DNA of 64,000 nt. Origin: Calliopum simillimum (taxonomy: Eukaryota; Arthropoda; Insecta; Diptera; Lauxaniidae). The stretch spans positions 77,916,004 to 77,980,003 of the forward strand of contig OX638370.1 in NCBI GenBank assembly GCA_951812925.1, given 5' to 3'. The notes beneath the pieces were generated by a model. That model was not told the origin of the DNA. It saw only the letters and a program-made list of their open reading frames with translations, and did not search any database. Positions 1 through 11,731 of this stretch are shown piece after piece (position 1 is the first letter of the stretch; each line of letters begins with the position of its first letter). Position numbers and translations under genes: made by a program.

Positions 1-501
1 CAGCAACAAAAAAGAAACACAAAAGAAAACTCTTAGTTAAAGCAAATAAAAATTAAAGAGCGCAACAAATTGAAAATAAATAAAAGCAGGTGCGATAGTG
101 TTGGTGAGCACAGAATCACATTTAGCGTTTTTCAAAAGAGATACCACCATTGTCCAGAAGAGAGTCTGCAAAGTGCGCCAGCAATTTGAAAAACATAAGA
201 GTGGAATGTGTTGTGTCTTTTTTGTATTCCTCTGAAGTATTTGTGTTAACTTTTTTTGGTCTCAAACTCTTCGTCATTCTATGGTGCTATTGAGAGTTGT
301 TTCATTATTGTTGTTGTGCATTAGTTGAAAAAAATATCTGCAATGAGAAAGAGAGGGAGAGATCAGACCGGGAAATTCCATGCGTTGTTATATATATGAG
401 CTAAAATCAAAACTGTTAAAAAGTTTGAAAAAAAATTTTAGAAGCAAAAAAAAAACACAAATTTTAAATTGTAAATGTTTATAAAGGTTAAAACTGTACA
501 T
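1..501. other. AT-rich intergenic DNA
   Basis: No coding potential or element boundary is visible. The stretch is A-rich with short purine runs and one GAGA-type run (GAGAAAGAGAGGGAGAGA) near 345-363. Similar A-rich, AACAAA-rich DNA precedes fj, so it could be non-coding flank or leader of a gene to the left, but nothing in the window proves this. Confidence 0.5.
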
Positions 502-503
502 TA

Positions 504-1114
504 GGGTGACAGTTAAAATATCCATTTCTGTGCGGCCCCCTCAAAAGGCTCCAAATAAATAAAAAAAAAATCTTCTGAAAATTTCAGCTCCCTATCTCAA
601 CTATAAAACGCACTTTTTCCCATATGAATTACAAGCGATTTTTCATAAAAATATCTTAATCAACTTTTTGCCCCTATATCATGTCACTTAAAATTTTAAA
701 TTTATCATTAATTACTAAGTGCATAACTTTTTTTTTATTCACAAAATGCAATTGTGCATTTATGGCAGATACAGTAAAATCATACATAAAAAAATTAAAT
801 AAATAAATTTAAATTTTTATATAAAAACTATCACATCCTGGTGAGTGTATCTTCACTTTGCCTTGTATGGAGGGTGTGGGGTGTGGCGTGGCCAATTTTC
901 TCAAAGAATGTTATTGGTCCCGAAGCATTCACATTCTTAAATTTTTTAATGAAATTTCCTTGTAATTCATATGGAAAAAAATAAGTCCCTTGGGGCGCGT
1001 TTTAAAATTGAAATAGGGAAATTAAATTTTCAGAGGATATTTTTTAATCAAATCCCAGACCTTTGAAAAGACGGTTGGTCGAAAATTCCAGAAAGTGTGT
1101 TTTAAGTGTAACCC
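504..1114. mobile_element. Non-autonomous TIR element (MITE), TA target duplication
   Basis: The left end GGGTGACAGTTAAAA is mirrored by the right end TTTTAAGTGTAACCC, and each end is flanked by TA (502-503 and 1115-1116). The inverted similarity continues inward: CTGAAAATTTCAGCTCCCTAT near 577 and CCCATATGAATTACAAG near 618 recur reverse-complemented near 1010-1035 and 955-975. There is no coding region. TA duplication and the TIR style fit a Tc1/mariner-superfamily derivative; the family is not identified. Confidence 0.7.
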
Positions 1115-1116
1115 TA

Positions 1117-1760
1117 CAGGCACTAACAGTTCTCAGTATTTGAATGAAATTTGGTTGGATTATCCCGAAAAAAGTTTTCAGCAGAGCACTTTGGAGCTTT
1201 TGTTTATTTGGGAAGTCCCACGCTCTTTCATCCGAGTTTGCCGAGATCTTGCTCAGAGCATGTTTTTGCTGTTATAAGGATCTGAGTGAAATTTTGTTGG
1301 TTTATATCAAAAAACGTTTTGAAACTTTTGTTTAAATGGAAAGTGCCACACCCTTTTGTCCGATTTCATCTAGTTTTTGCTCAGAGCTTGCGCTTACCAT
1401 CCTTAGTATTTGTATGTATTTTGGTTGCATTATCCTGAAAAATACTCCTAAGGATGCATTTTGAATGTTTTTTTTTTGAATGGGCGGTAGGCGTGTCTGT
1501 TGGCCGATTTTACTCATTTTAAACATGTCAAGCTAACTTATCAAACTATTTTTCTCCCAAAAAATATTAACATGATTTCAACGGATAGACAGACAGACAT
1601 CCAGATAGGCAGACAGACATCCAAACAGACGTTGATCAAGAATATATATGGGCATTACCCAATGACGAACGTGACCGTTTCACACATTTAAAGTGCAAAA
1701 TAAAAGTGGTATTTAAACATATTTTTATTTTAGTTTTTACTTAACATTCTAGTTCTTAGG
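1117..1760 (-). repeat. Dispersed fly repeat (TTGATCAAGAATATATAT core), reverse copy
   Basis: Reverse-complement relative of the repeat at 32005-33640. The shared order, read on the minus strand, is GATCAAGAATATATA, a CTGTCTGTCTG-type run, GGCGGTAGGCG, then blocks with GTTTTGAAAC and GCTCAGAGC. Repeats with this core and a GTCTGTCTG run are widespread in Drosophila intergenic DNA, in DINE-1/INE-1-like and related elements; assignment to that group is by resemblance only. It abuts the MITE at 504-1114. Confidence 0.6.
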
Positions 1761-2099
1761 TAGCACTAAATTGAGTGCCAACATCGATAGCAGGCGTAGT
1801 CTTGGTTGCAAGATACATGCAAATAAGACAAAAAACGAACGTGACAAAACTAGAAGTAGTTTTCGTGCCTATTCAAAGAAAGTCCAGCGAAACAAGTCAG
1901 AATTTTTTAGTGCGACTAATTTTAGAAAATTATGCAATAATGTTACTTTATAATGTATTTTGTTTGTTTTAAATATATTCTGCATTTTTCTTTATTTGAT
2001 TATAATCTGAATCGACACGTTAGAATATGAATGGGACGTTTTTTCCACCATACAAACTTTTAATTGAAAATCTATCAAAAAGCCAGGATTTCCCAGTGA

Positions 2100-2470
2100 A
2101 TGTTGGTTCACCTTATCTTGTTTAGCTCAAGAGGCATCATCAATTTTTCCAAAGGATGTCGCCCATTTTCTAAGTGAACATTATTTATCCTGGCGCTCTG
2201 TACACATGTATCAAATCTCATTCATGTGTGTCAAATGTTTTCAGAGTTTTGATGAAGTGATATTTGTGGGGGCGTAATACCCCCATTTTTCTCAGCACTT
2301 ATTATGTGCCTTGGTGCTTTTTACATATGTACCAAATCTCATCCATTTACTCTAAAAAGTTTCAGAGATATGATGATTTAAATTTTTGACTCACGGTTAA
2401 CCTCTTGTGGAAATGTCGATAGACATTTCCATACCTGCCATGCCTCCTTCTCAGCATTACAAAGGGTATA
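2100..2470 (+). repeat. Degenerate dispersed repeat (CCAAATCTCAT / GTTTCAGAGATAT blocks)
   Basis: Contains recurring blocks 'accaaatctcat', 'agtttcagagatatga' and 'gggggcgtaat', each with close relatives at 23100-23420. It looks like an old, internally repetitive transposon relic. No coding potential is visible. The short frames across this DNA are chance. Confidence 0.45.
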
Positions 2471-5400
2471 AAATGGGTTACTTGTTTATCCGCTACTTCA
2501 CGAATGACCTGGGAGACCCATTTGGAAGTTCATGGAAGCTTCGAACTGAGTCTAGGTTTCACTATTCAAGAATGAATCTAAGAGTGAATCTAAAAACAAC
2601 AGTTCGACGGTGCTATTTCTTTAGAATCAGACACAGGGTACTTAAGAATATGTGGAAAGCTGTGAACACAATACGTGAGGCTTCCTAATGTTAATGCAAA
2701 TGATATTCCGAGTGATCCCTTTTCTGACAAGTTCATTAGTTGCATATGCATATATGTATTTCTTAAAGTTGAAATTCTCATCTGTTAGTTTTTTATAATA
2801 TTTTCTATATCTAAACGCCAAGCAAGTGAAATTGTCCGCTATGAGACTTTAACTTCTCCAGAAAAGAAATTTGAATTTTTGTTTTTCTTTGGGATGAAAT
2901 TGATTTCAATCGTTGAAAAGTTCTCAGAAAATTCTCAAATTACTTAGATTCCTGAAAAACCACAATTTCCCAAACTTGGTTGTGAGAATTCAGATATACT
3001 CGTAGATGACTGTTTGTTGTGTGATGAATTCATTCAGCATGAAATCCACTTCTGTTCATGTTATAAATTTCATAATTTATCGTAACGAACAAAAACTTTA
3101 TCCAAAGGTAGGATAGCGATGCAAATAGTAAGATGTTTTTCTTATTTTTAAAATATATAAATTTAAATTGATATACTTAAGCCTAGAACTATGTAAATCT
3201 TAATTGGAGATGCTTAAAACATTAATTTTTGTGCATTAATGAGAGAGCTTGCCGAAAAAATTTCTTCAAAAGTATAATTTTATAGGTTTTTTTTATAAAT
3301 TGATAGAAAATTTTCCGCACCAATTTGAATTGGCAACCATATGTTTCATATAGGTACTGTAAAATCAGCAATAAGTTGTAGTCTAGGTAGTCTAAACTTT
3401 TGTAAAAAGTTATTCCTAAATAAGCGGTACCATCGTCAAAGACAATGTTGCGGCAAATTATTGACTTATCAATATTGTATGCAAAGCTGATGCAAGTACG
3501 ATTATGATGAGAAGGATAACGTTAAGACTTTCAAAATTAGATAAAGTTGTTAAAAAAACTAGCACAAACTAAAAAGTTTGCTATTTTAATGAGTTATTAA
3601 TGAAAATATTCCAAAAAAAGGATAAAAATGATATGTACACATTTTTAAAAATTAAATTTTTTGTTCAACTGAATGTTCTAAGTAAATGGAATAATGCTAA
3701 TGAAGGCGCATATCTTTAAATAAAATTTATGCATATTCTAGTTGCACTTGAAAAAATGCTCTATTTAAATCGTTGTGAAGTAAAATTCTATGAACATGTA
3801 AAAAAAAACAGCTCGCATGCTTTCCCACCAGCGGAACACAGTTAAAGTAGAAGAGAGCAAAACAAAAGACTTAGACAACAAACTCGAACATGTTTTTTTG
3901 TTTGTTTTCCTTTATCTCGAGCTCCTGCTTAGCATTAATTATTTTTGCGCAAAAATTTATTAATTATGAATTATTTTCTAATTACACACAATTCCATAAA
4001 TATAATTTCAACGAGCCAACAGCGACAACTACAACAACAACAATGTCAAACCATGCGATAAACAGAAAAAGCAACCAAGAACTGACTACCAAGAACTTCA
4101 GCCGAAGAATGCGCGTTTGTCTTTTTTGATGCCAACATAATCGTCGTCTTCGTTGTTGCTGCTTCCACCTTCATTCTCCGCTGTATTTCACTGCTGGGCT
4201 GCTCTCAGTTCAGCTCAACTCTGTGCAAATATTTTCAATTCAAGCCCCCAAAGAAACTTAAGAAAAGAAGAAAAAGAAAAAAAACTCCAAACATGCTGTC
4301 AAGTTATGTCTACATTCCTTGCTCATATTTTTTTCAATTTTTTCTTTTTCTTGGCGTAGTTTTTGTTGCTTTTGTACGTTGTCGTTGCTGTTGCTGCACG
4401 GCTGCAAGGCGCTGCAACATTAATGTGGCAAAGTAAACGAGTCGCGTGAAGCATAAAAATCAAGAAAACTGCTGGATATAAAATACATTGGCATAAAGTA
4501 TGATGCATCAATGTTCAAAATGAAAAAAAGAAGGAAAAAAACAAAATACGAAAGAACAAAAGAAAAAGAATAAAATAGAGAGGCTTAAAGAGAACAAGCT
4601 GCAAATCAAAGAGTACAAATAAAGAGTTGTAAGAGCATTGTTTGTAAATCATTCACAAGAACTGACTGAGCGCATTAAACCTCATGGGGAAATTGTGGAA
4701 ATATTTTCAAAAATGTGACAAATTTTTATAAAAATTTATATTTTACTTGTGTATACATTTTATTTTTTTGTTTTTTGTATTTCAAAGCACCTTTGGTTTA
4801 CGAAAGATTTGAGTTTTGGCTTAGTTGCACATTTTGTGTAAAAACATCGAATGTACTACATAAAAGTTGCATTTACATTTCTTAATTACTAAAACGAAAC
4901 TTCAAACACAATTGCATTTATTAAAAACAATGCCATACAAACACACACATATATGGGTGTGCAAACAAATTAGTAGTGGTTAAAAACCCTATTATTATCG
5001 CCATTAAATTAAGTGAGCAAAGAGAATCAATGCAACGTAACAGAGAATCAATTGAATTTTCTGCAAAGCGGCGCGCATGCGTTTATCATGAATTGTGCTT
5101 ATTTTAAACTCTCTGGAATAAATAAAAAATTATTGGTTTTTGAATGAAATATTTGGCTATTTGGTTTCCAATAGCGTTGGGAGCTAAACTACTGGGCTAA
5201 ATAAATATGAAATAATCAAACAGATCCCCAACAAACAAAAATGTTTGGAGAATAACTTATTATACGCTTATTGAAGCAAACATTTCGTTTGGAAATTAAC
5301 TTGCAAAATGTTTGAAAATTCTTGAATTTTAAATATTTAGTAATCGAGATTGAACCCTTCATAGCAAGCTTGTGAAAATAATTTGGAACAAGCTTACTAT

Positions 5401-5551
5401 AAATGTACTTGTACAATATTTTCCAAATGTATTTATTCAATATTTCTAAAATTTTTTTCAACTAACATTTTGTAAGTGTTTATTAAGTTCAGTAAACAAC
5501 ATTTTCCAAACATTTTTATAAATGATGAAAAATAAATAAAAGTTTATGTCT
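2471..5551. other. Gene-less AT-rich intergenic DNA
   Basis: No recognisable gene, RNA or bounded element. 3890-4560 is enriched in CAA/GAA triplets and A-runs, like the DNA before fj, and could be unannotated UTR or low-complexity intergenic sequence. Confidence 0.4.
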
Positions 5552-5618
5552 ACTGAGAATCGAGCCTATGACTTCCAAGTTAAGAGTCAACAATCTTATC
5601 AACTGATCTCATATGCCA
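5552..5618 (-). ncRNA. tRNA-like relic (decayed SINE head or tRNA pseudogene)
   Basis: On the minus strand, an A-box-like TGAGATCAGTTGATAAG is followed about 35 nt later by a B-box-like AGGCTCGATTCTCAG, the normal internal Pol III promoter spacing. No acceptor stem closes, so it is not an intact tRNA gene. Similar modules occur at 31136, 41434, 43808, 46832, 47602, 52563 and 53902. Confidence 0.35.
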
Positions 5619-6889
5619 ATTATGATTCAAATGCCTTGTGTTTTACTTAGCTCGTTAAGTCATTGAAAAAATAAAATACAAAATTTTTCGAAAGTTTGCA
5701 AATCGATTACCAAAACATTTGAAAATAAAAGTTTTCCAATTGTTGATTTTCACCTTACAAATCAATTGTGAAAATTCGAAAAAAACAACATTTTCAAAAC
5801 ATTTGAAAACTAACTTTTTCCATGCGTTAAATTGAAAAGGCCATAAAATTGTTCGTTGGGCTTTTACTTTGAAGAAAAGTAATGAAATACTTACTAAGTA
5901 CATTTTATGTGTCACATTATGCATGCAAAAAGCATTATGGTTGGTGTGAGGCAAGAAACAAAAACATGACAAATCTCTATGTTGCTAATCCCTGTAAAGG
6001 ACTACATTCAATTTTTATACCTTTACTTCAATGGATAATATCTCGGAAACTAATAATCGAATTGAAATTGCTTTAAGAAGAAGCTCAGGGCTATTTAATG
6101 ACGCTATCAAAAGTGAACTAGACTACTTCCAGGATGTACGCCATACGTTCGAATATAGCGTTTTCTGCAATTTAAATCAAGGATTACTCGGATTTTGCCC
6201 GTTATGGAGCAAATCGGAGAACATAGTCGGATTCAGCGAGCAAAAATCTATAAAAATCACCTACTCTGATCTCATACTTTTTTTAATCGCAGGACTGTGT
6301 TATTAGACTTGCACACCGGTATTATCATATTGCCAAATTTGAGCGAACTCGGAGACAAACAAATTTTCCGGTGGTACACTTGGAGTGCTTTGCTTTATTT
6401 ATAATCATGATAAGCGTCCCCTTCAGGATTTATATAGCCATGTCCGTCTGCCTGGCTGACAGTCCGTACGTGGAAATATTTTTCACGGGAAAACTAAGCA
6501 AGATGAAGTTTTATAATAAAAAAAAATTGAAAACGGAATTGTGTGAGCATTGTTTACGATTACGCAACCAAAATACCCTGCAGTAAAAATATGACACAGT
6601 CAACGAAAAATACTAATTCAGGAATAAAGGATGTAGTGGGGGCCAGTTTGATATCAGTTTGTAGTTTGTAGGATGGAAACAAATTAAAATTTTCGTTTTT
6701 TGCTTTTGAAATATTTTGTCTTTTGTGTCACTTGAATTTGGTGTCAAAATAAACTGTGGAAAAAACTAAAATTAATGAATTAATTTTTGTTAATGCTGTT
6801 ATGAATGCAATTTGACTTTGTGAAATTTGTTTTAAGAAAATATAATTCCAAATCAAAAAAAAAAATATTTCTATAGGACTTACTTCATA
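5619..6889. other. Intergenic DNA with a short fragment of the dispersed fly repeat
   Basis: Mostly unrecognised AT-rich sequence. Around 6410-6470 the string ATATAGCCATGTCCGTCTG belongs to the head of the repeat seen at 32005-33640. The short frames at 6031-6306 and 6371-6586 carry no recognisable protein signature and lie in or beside repeat sequence. Confidence 0.45.
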
Positions 6890-7075
6890 CTACAACTAGC
6901 CCCGTACTAGTGTAAAAGTAATGCATATGGGGCCAATTGAAATTTTGTAGGGCATCAACACACAAAGGAAACAGTTGCTTGTATGCAAAAGGGATTGAAG
7001 TCGGAGTAGTACGGGGTAGTAGAGGACTAGTTACTGAACTACTCTTAAACTAGTCATTTTGCCTGCACGGTACAT
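6890..7075. repeat. Short imperfect inverted repeat (TAGCCCCGTACTA)
   Basis: TAGCCCCGTACTAG at about 6898 is mirrored by TAGTACGGGGTAG at about 7008, and GACTAGT/ACTAGTC motifs follow. Possibly a small decayed hairpin MITE. No target duplication was found. Confidence 0.35.
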
Positions 7076-7094
7076 ACACATATTATTAACGTGT

Positions 7095-7330
7095 CCAACT
7101 CGGACAAGAAGGCGTGTCATGTCCCATACTAGAAAAATTTACATAGTTATGTAGCGCAAATGTTATTTAAGGTAATGGAACCAAATTTCGCACATATACT
7201 TTGAATAGTTCGTACAAGATCTGAGCGGAGACTAAGTGAATTCAGTCAATAGCGGGTAGCATCTCCCGTACAAGCAAAAGTTTTAAAATAAAGCAGTGTA
7301 AGGTATTTCAGTTTTGCCCCTAGGATGTCG
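7095..7330 (+). repeat. Fragment of the dispersed fly repeat (3' part)
   Basis: Contains 'aactcggacaagaaggcgtgtca', 'caagcaaaagtttt' and the terminal-looking 'gcagtgtaaggtatttc'. Nearly the same blocks occur at 33310-33620, where the repeat ends with 'gcagtgtagggtattta'. Same orientation as the 33-kb copy, 5' truncated. Confidence 0.55.
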
Positions 7331-7532
7331 AACCCAAAATTTTTAAAGGAACCATTCGAATGAAATGTCCAACTTGCTAGATTAACCCATGGTTACAAAT
7401 CATGTGCTAAGTGTCAAATTGATCCCTCAGCATGAGCTAAATGTTTTATTTTAATAAGAATATTTTGGTTTCTTAAAAAATAAATACAAAAACAGATCCT
7501 TTTCACAATAAATTCTCTTACACAATCATTTT

Positions 7533-7810
7533 CAAGCTCTCTGCTCTCTTTCCCAGCCACTCGCTATACCAGTTTCTGTTACTCACGCACATAAATGCAC
7601 GAATGCACGAAACCAGTTTACGAGAATTGAGCGCATGCTGATGTCTGCACAACTCTGAGTTTGTGTTAGAGCACAGCAAATGCGTGCGGTGTACGATGTC
7701 TGTGAGAAGGCAAATACTCAACTCGCCAGCTTAACATGGTGTGGCGAGCAGTTTATAAAATTCAGTCTTAAGCCTAACATTGACGTGAACGGTACGGTTG
7801 CGCGCATGCA
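7533..7810 (+). promoter_or_regulatory. Candidate core promoter upstream of fj
   Basis: Contains GAGA-factor-like sites in reverse (GCTCTCTGCTCTCTTTC at 7537), a TATA-like TTTATAAAA at 7752 and, only three bases further, TCAGTC matching the fly initiator TCAGTY (A at 7764), with downstream GGTACGGTTG resembling a DPE. TATA and initiator are too close to serve the same start, so at most one is used. It is the best promoter-like cluster before fj but lies 1.8 kb from the ATG. Assignment to fj is inference. Confidence 0.22.
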
Positions 7811-9607
7811 AGTCAAATCAATAAAACGCCATTAACATAAATTGAAATATTTAGTAGAAGTTTGAAAAAAACGTTCTTTTGAACTTTTCGAAAAAATCAG
7901 CGCATGCTGTAGCTAAGTCACAAATTATTAAAGACAACAAAATAAGCCGGGAAATTCAATATCTGATAAGACTGTGCTTTTTTTTCGTTTTAATATCGCA
8001 CGCATGTGCAATGCCTAAATTGGACCTCGTCGCCAATAACACCATCGCAACGTGTTGTTATGTGAATTTTCCGCTTCAGAAATCATAAGTGCAAAATAGT
8101 CCAAGAAAAAAAGGCCATTGATCGTCTGGTCAGCCACAAAAATCTTTTGCTAAAAACGCCAAAGTGTTAAGAAAAAACAAAAAAATAAAACCAACAACAA
8201 TAAAGTTCTTTTGTGCGCGTGTTAAGAGACCCAGCAAGAAGCCTTTGAACATAAAAAAAAATCCAAAAAAAAAAACGCATCACGGGCACGGGAACAAGCG
8301 CAGTAACTACGACAAGTAACTTTGTCGTCGTCGTCGTAGTCATCGTCGTTATGCCGTTGATGATAATTTTGTTTTTGTAAAGGCTCACGTTTCGCGTTTG
8401 CAACACCATCAAAAGCAGCAAGAACAACAACAACAGCAATAATAAAATCGAATGAAAACGAACGCGATACAACGTGCAAACAAAATAAAATTAAAAAAAA
8501 AAACCAAAAATTTTTTGAAATCAAAAGCGCAGACAAAAATCTTGGCAAATAAAAGGAATGAAATTCCTGAAATCGTTGTAGAAAATCTTTACGACGTCGC
8601 GCAGCGTCAACGACGAGAGGACGACGCCAATTTATAGAAAAAGGAATTAAAAATTATGAAAAACTGAACAAAAAAACAAAAACTCAGCGATCTTTTTTAA
8701 CGGCAGGTTCGCTGCTTAAGTCTTTCGTTTATGCATTCACAAAAGTTTGACTGACCGGTTTGTGGCTTAAGTCTTTCGTCTGCATATTAATTGTGTGTCG
8801 CTGATATTGTGAAAATACACGAAATAGACCAATGTTGCGATGATCCTTCTTAGTCCTCACAAATCCAACATGCAGCAATTCATTTAAGGAATTTCGCGTT
8901 GTTCTTCGCAATTGTGCGCCACAATACTGAAAGTGCGGAGATAAAAATAAAAACCACGAATTTTCTGTTATCGCCAAAAGAGATCATTTTCTGTGTTTTT
9001 TTGTTTTTGTAAATTTTTTTTATAAAAATTGCCAATACCCTTTAAAAAGTCCAGTGTACGCCGCGCCAAGCTCAGTAAAGTTCACTGAATGCGCTGCCAC
9101 AAAATCGAAAGCCAGGCAACAACAACAATTACAATAAACAACGCCCGCAAGGCTGCGCAAGCGCAACAACTTGAGAGCAAAAAAAACCAAAACAAAAAAA
9201 AAAGTGAAATAAACGAAATATAAAATAATAATAAAAATTACAACAAGTGATCGTGCAGAAAATAGATCGATACGAATTATATTTTGTGTGATCGTGTACA
9301 AAAAAGGGTAAGAGCGAGATAGCACCAAAAATAGTGCGCAAGCGCGAGTGGCCGTTCAAAGAATTCCTAGAACACAGCCAACACAGAGACATTGCCAACG
9401 AAAATAACAAATGCCACAGATATCAAAAAAAGGAAAGAATCCAGAAATTAATTTCACGACTTTAAGCCGCCAAATTTCTACCCATTCCTCATTCTAAGAC
9501 AACAACAACATAAAACACAAGTAATTCAAAGCCAACTTTATGTTTGACCCAATAGCCTTACACCAACTGTCTTTACCAGCCTGGATCATTTAAAGCATTG
9601 GAAAATC
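7811..9607 (+). other. Probable fj 5' flank / leader region
   Basis: A-rich, CAA- and GAA-rich sequence without a recognised protein. It holds many short upstream ATGs and a repeated CTTAAGTCTTTCGT at 8717 and 8767. The composition resembles long dipteran 5' leaders. Whether it is one exon, an exon plus intron, or untranscribed DNA cannot be decided from sequence. The low-complexity frames here, for example on the minus strand at 8167-8548, are not credible genes. Confidence 0.35.
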
Positions 9608-11731
9608 ATGTACGACATTAAAACCATCGAATTCGGCACACCACAGGATCAACAGCAGCAGCAGCACCAAGCAAAACGCTCCAGCCTTCATACACTTCCG
9701 CATTCGATAACAGTCGACCCGCCTCACCATCAACTTACCAAAGCGCACAGCACCAGCACGTGCAGCATTATATCGAGACCCGATTCCAACAGCAGCAGCA
9801 GTAGCCTCAATTCTGCCGAAGCAACACATATGACGCTGTTGTCACTCCGACGCCGTCGAATATTCCAACGGCAGGCGTGTCTACTTAGCATATTGGTTGC
9901 TTTCATATTCGGCCTAGTACTGGGCGTATTTATGCCCATGTTTGGATTATCAAATATCTTCCGTACAACCTTACGCAGTGATTTGCAAATGCTACCAGTG
10001 TCAGCATCGGAAGCGTTGACAATATCCGCAAATCAACGACAACCTCATCCGCCTTCTGATTTTCCAACGATATATGAATTGCGACAAGTGAGCCCCACCA
10101 CCAGCACTACCACCACCACCACCGATAGTAGCATAGACAGCCCCGACAGCATTGCTTTCTCAGTAGCGTTCATCAAGGATAATCAACGTGAGCAGGAATT
10201 GCCAGCGGAAGAAGTTTTCCGCAATGCCTTTCACTTAGAGCAGGATAAAGCGTCACCTGATGCAATGATTGTTAAAAAGCTAGATGCCAGTGATGGCAGC
10301 ATTAAGGAATTTCGTGTACATCGCACCTCCGATGGTCTCTTTCGTAAGGGTCCTGAGCGTCGTCTCTCGAAGCCAACACTCACCGAACAAATGTTGCGGA
10401 GCACAAAGCAAAACGAAGGTACTGCGGCGGCGACTGATTATAGTCTAAACTTTGTTCCACTGGCACAGCGTATTGCAGAAAATGCGCGAAATCAACGCAA
10501 TCATGGCATCATCAAGTCCGACATCTATTGGGGTGATTTAGTTGAGCGCGCACTGCCACGCGGTTTTGCTGCACAAGACGCAAGTGACTGGAATCGCTAC
10601 GTTAGCTTGAAAGGCACAGTTGAACGCCTAGAACCTGGCTGTGGACGTATGCAAAATCGCTTGGTAATTTTCACCGATGGTACACGTGCCTGTGCGCGCT
10701 ATCGCCAAAACACTGACCAAATTCAAGGTGAACTTTTCTCCTTTTACTTGGGTCGTGTACTCAACATGTCGAACCTTGCACCAAGTGCTGCATCCGTTAT
10801 TGATTTAGAGTCACGCACTTGGTCATCTGCCATTGCAGACATTACGCAAGCGCAGTGGAAGCAACAACGTCCGGTTGTGTTGACACGTTGGTTGCCTGAT
10901 CTTGAACCGGCTGGCATACCGCAACCGTTTCAACCACTCGAACGTCATCTAAACAAATATGATGTCTGGAATATAACATTGGCTGCAGCCGCTGAAGCTT
11001 TCAAAGCCACATCCACCGACACTGACTCCAAATCCAGCGCCGCCGCAGCAGCAGCAGCAGTAGTATCCAGCAATATGTCAGTTGAAACTCAAAAAGGATT
11101 ACTCAAACGGTTGGGTGCTGCCAACAGCAACGATCAGGCTCATCAATCACAAACGCTCGAATCGGCGACGGCGGCATTAAACTTTTCGCTTTCTGAGTCT
11201 GCTTCATATGCTGATTCGTCGTCGTCGTCTGCGTCTGCCACATCGTCGTCAGTGGTGCTGCAGCGCCTAATTGAATTGGCACAATGGTCAGACTTAATTG
11301 TCTTCGATTATTTGATTGCAAATCTCGATCGTGTCGTTAATAATCTGTACAATTATCAATGGAATGCTGATATTATGGCTGCGCCTGCGCATAATTTGGC
11401 GCGCCAAACAAATTCACAGTTGCTTGTGTTCTTGGACAACGAATCGGGGTTACTGCATGGCTATCGACTGTTGAAAAAGTACGAGGCCTATCATGGGCTA
11501 CTGCTGGACAATTTATGTGTTTTTCGTCAGCCGACAATAGAGGCATTGCGTCAGTTGCGTGCATACGGTGCTGGACGCAAGCTGCGTGAATTTTTCGAGC
11601 AGACAACAAGTGCGGAACTGCGTGATGTGCTGCCTTCACTACCGGATAAATCAATCAAAATACTCATAGATCGCATCGATCGAGTGCTTGGTCAGGTGCA
11701 GAAATGCAGAGATCTATTGGGAGATAGATAA
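9608..11731 (+). CDS. fj: Four-jointed, Golgi Ser/Thr kinase for cadherin domains (Fat/Dachsous pathway)
   Basis: An uninterrupted 707-codon reading frame clearly orthologous to Drosophila Four-jointed. In the fly, Fj is a Golgi-resident type II membrane kinase that phosphorylates Ser/Thr in extracellular cadherin repeats of Fat and Dachsous, tuning their binding in planar cell polarity and Hippo-linked growth control. Visible here: the conserved start MYDIK; a Gln-rich stretch at 14-20; basic residues then a membrane segment at about 90-112; a low-complexity Thr tract at about 163-176; conserved FRNAFHLEQDK near 202; DIYWG at 305; GCGRMQNR at 344; DGTRACARYR at 357; Ala (about 478-485) and Ser (about 537-541) tracts in a variable insert; DYLIANLDR at 567-575, with D574 as likely catalytic Asp; and DNE at 610-612, the metal-binding motif whose loss inactivates Drosophila Fj. 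The low-complexity insertions make it longer than the 583-residue fly protein. The start is chosen because MYDIK is conserved. Single exon, as in Drosophila. Confidence 0.97.
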   Translation: MYDIKTIEFGTPQDQQQQQHQAKRSSLHTLPHSITVDPPHHQLTKAHSTSTCSIISRPDSNSSSSSLNSAEATHMTLLSLRRRRIFQRQACLLSILVAFIFGLVLGVFMPMFGLSNIFRTTLRSDLQMLPVSASEALTISANQRQPHPPSDFPTIYELRQVSPTTSTTTTTTDSSIDSPDSIAFSVAFIKDNQREQELPAEEVFRNAFHLEQDKASPDAMIVKKLDASDGSIKEFRVHRTSDGLFRKGPERRLSKPTLTEQMLRSTKQNEGTAAATDYSLNFVPLAQRIAENARNQRNHGIIKSDIYWGDLVERALPRGFAAQDASDWNRYVSLKGTVERLEPGCGRMQNRLVIFTDGTRACARYRQNTDQIQGELFSFYLGRVLNMSNLAPSAASVIDLESRTWSSAIADITQAQWKQQRPVVLTRWLPDLEPAGIPQPFQPLERHLNKYDVWNITLAAAAEAFKATSTDTDSKSSAAAAAAAVVSSNMSVETQKGLLKRLGAANSNDQAHQSQTLESATAALNFSLSESASYADSSSSSASATSSSVVLQRLIELAQWSDLIVFDYLIANLDRVVNNLYNYQWNADIMAAPAHNLARQTNSQLLVFLDNESGLLHGYRLLKKYEAYHGLLLDNLCVFRQPTIEALRQLRAYGAGRKLREFFEQTTSAELRDVLPSLPDKSIKILIDRIDRVLGQVQKCRDLLGDR

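Noticed and set aside
8167..9410. Minus-strand low-complexity frames (Leu/Phe/Val-rich) before fj
   Set aside because: Produced by complement of A-rich and CAA/GTC-rich leader DNA; they overlap one another in different phases and have no recognisable domain.
9590..11654. Antisense frames opposite fj (up to 93 codons)
   Set aside because: Shadows of the fj coding strand; composition is explained by complementing CAG/GCA-rich codons.
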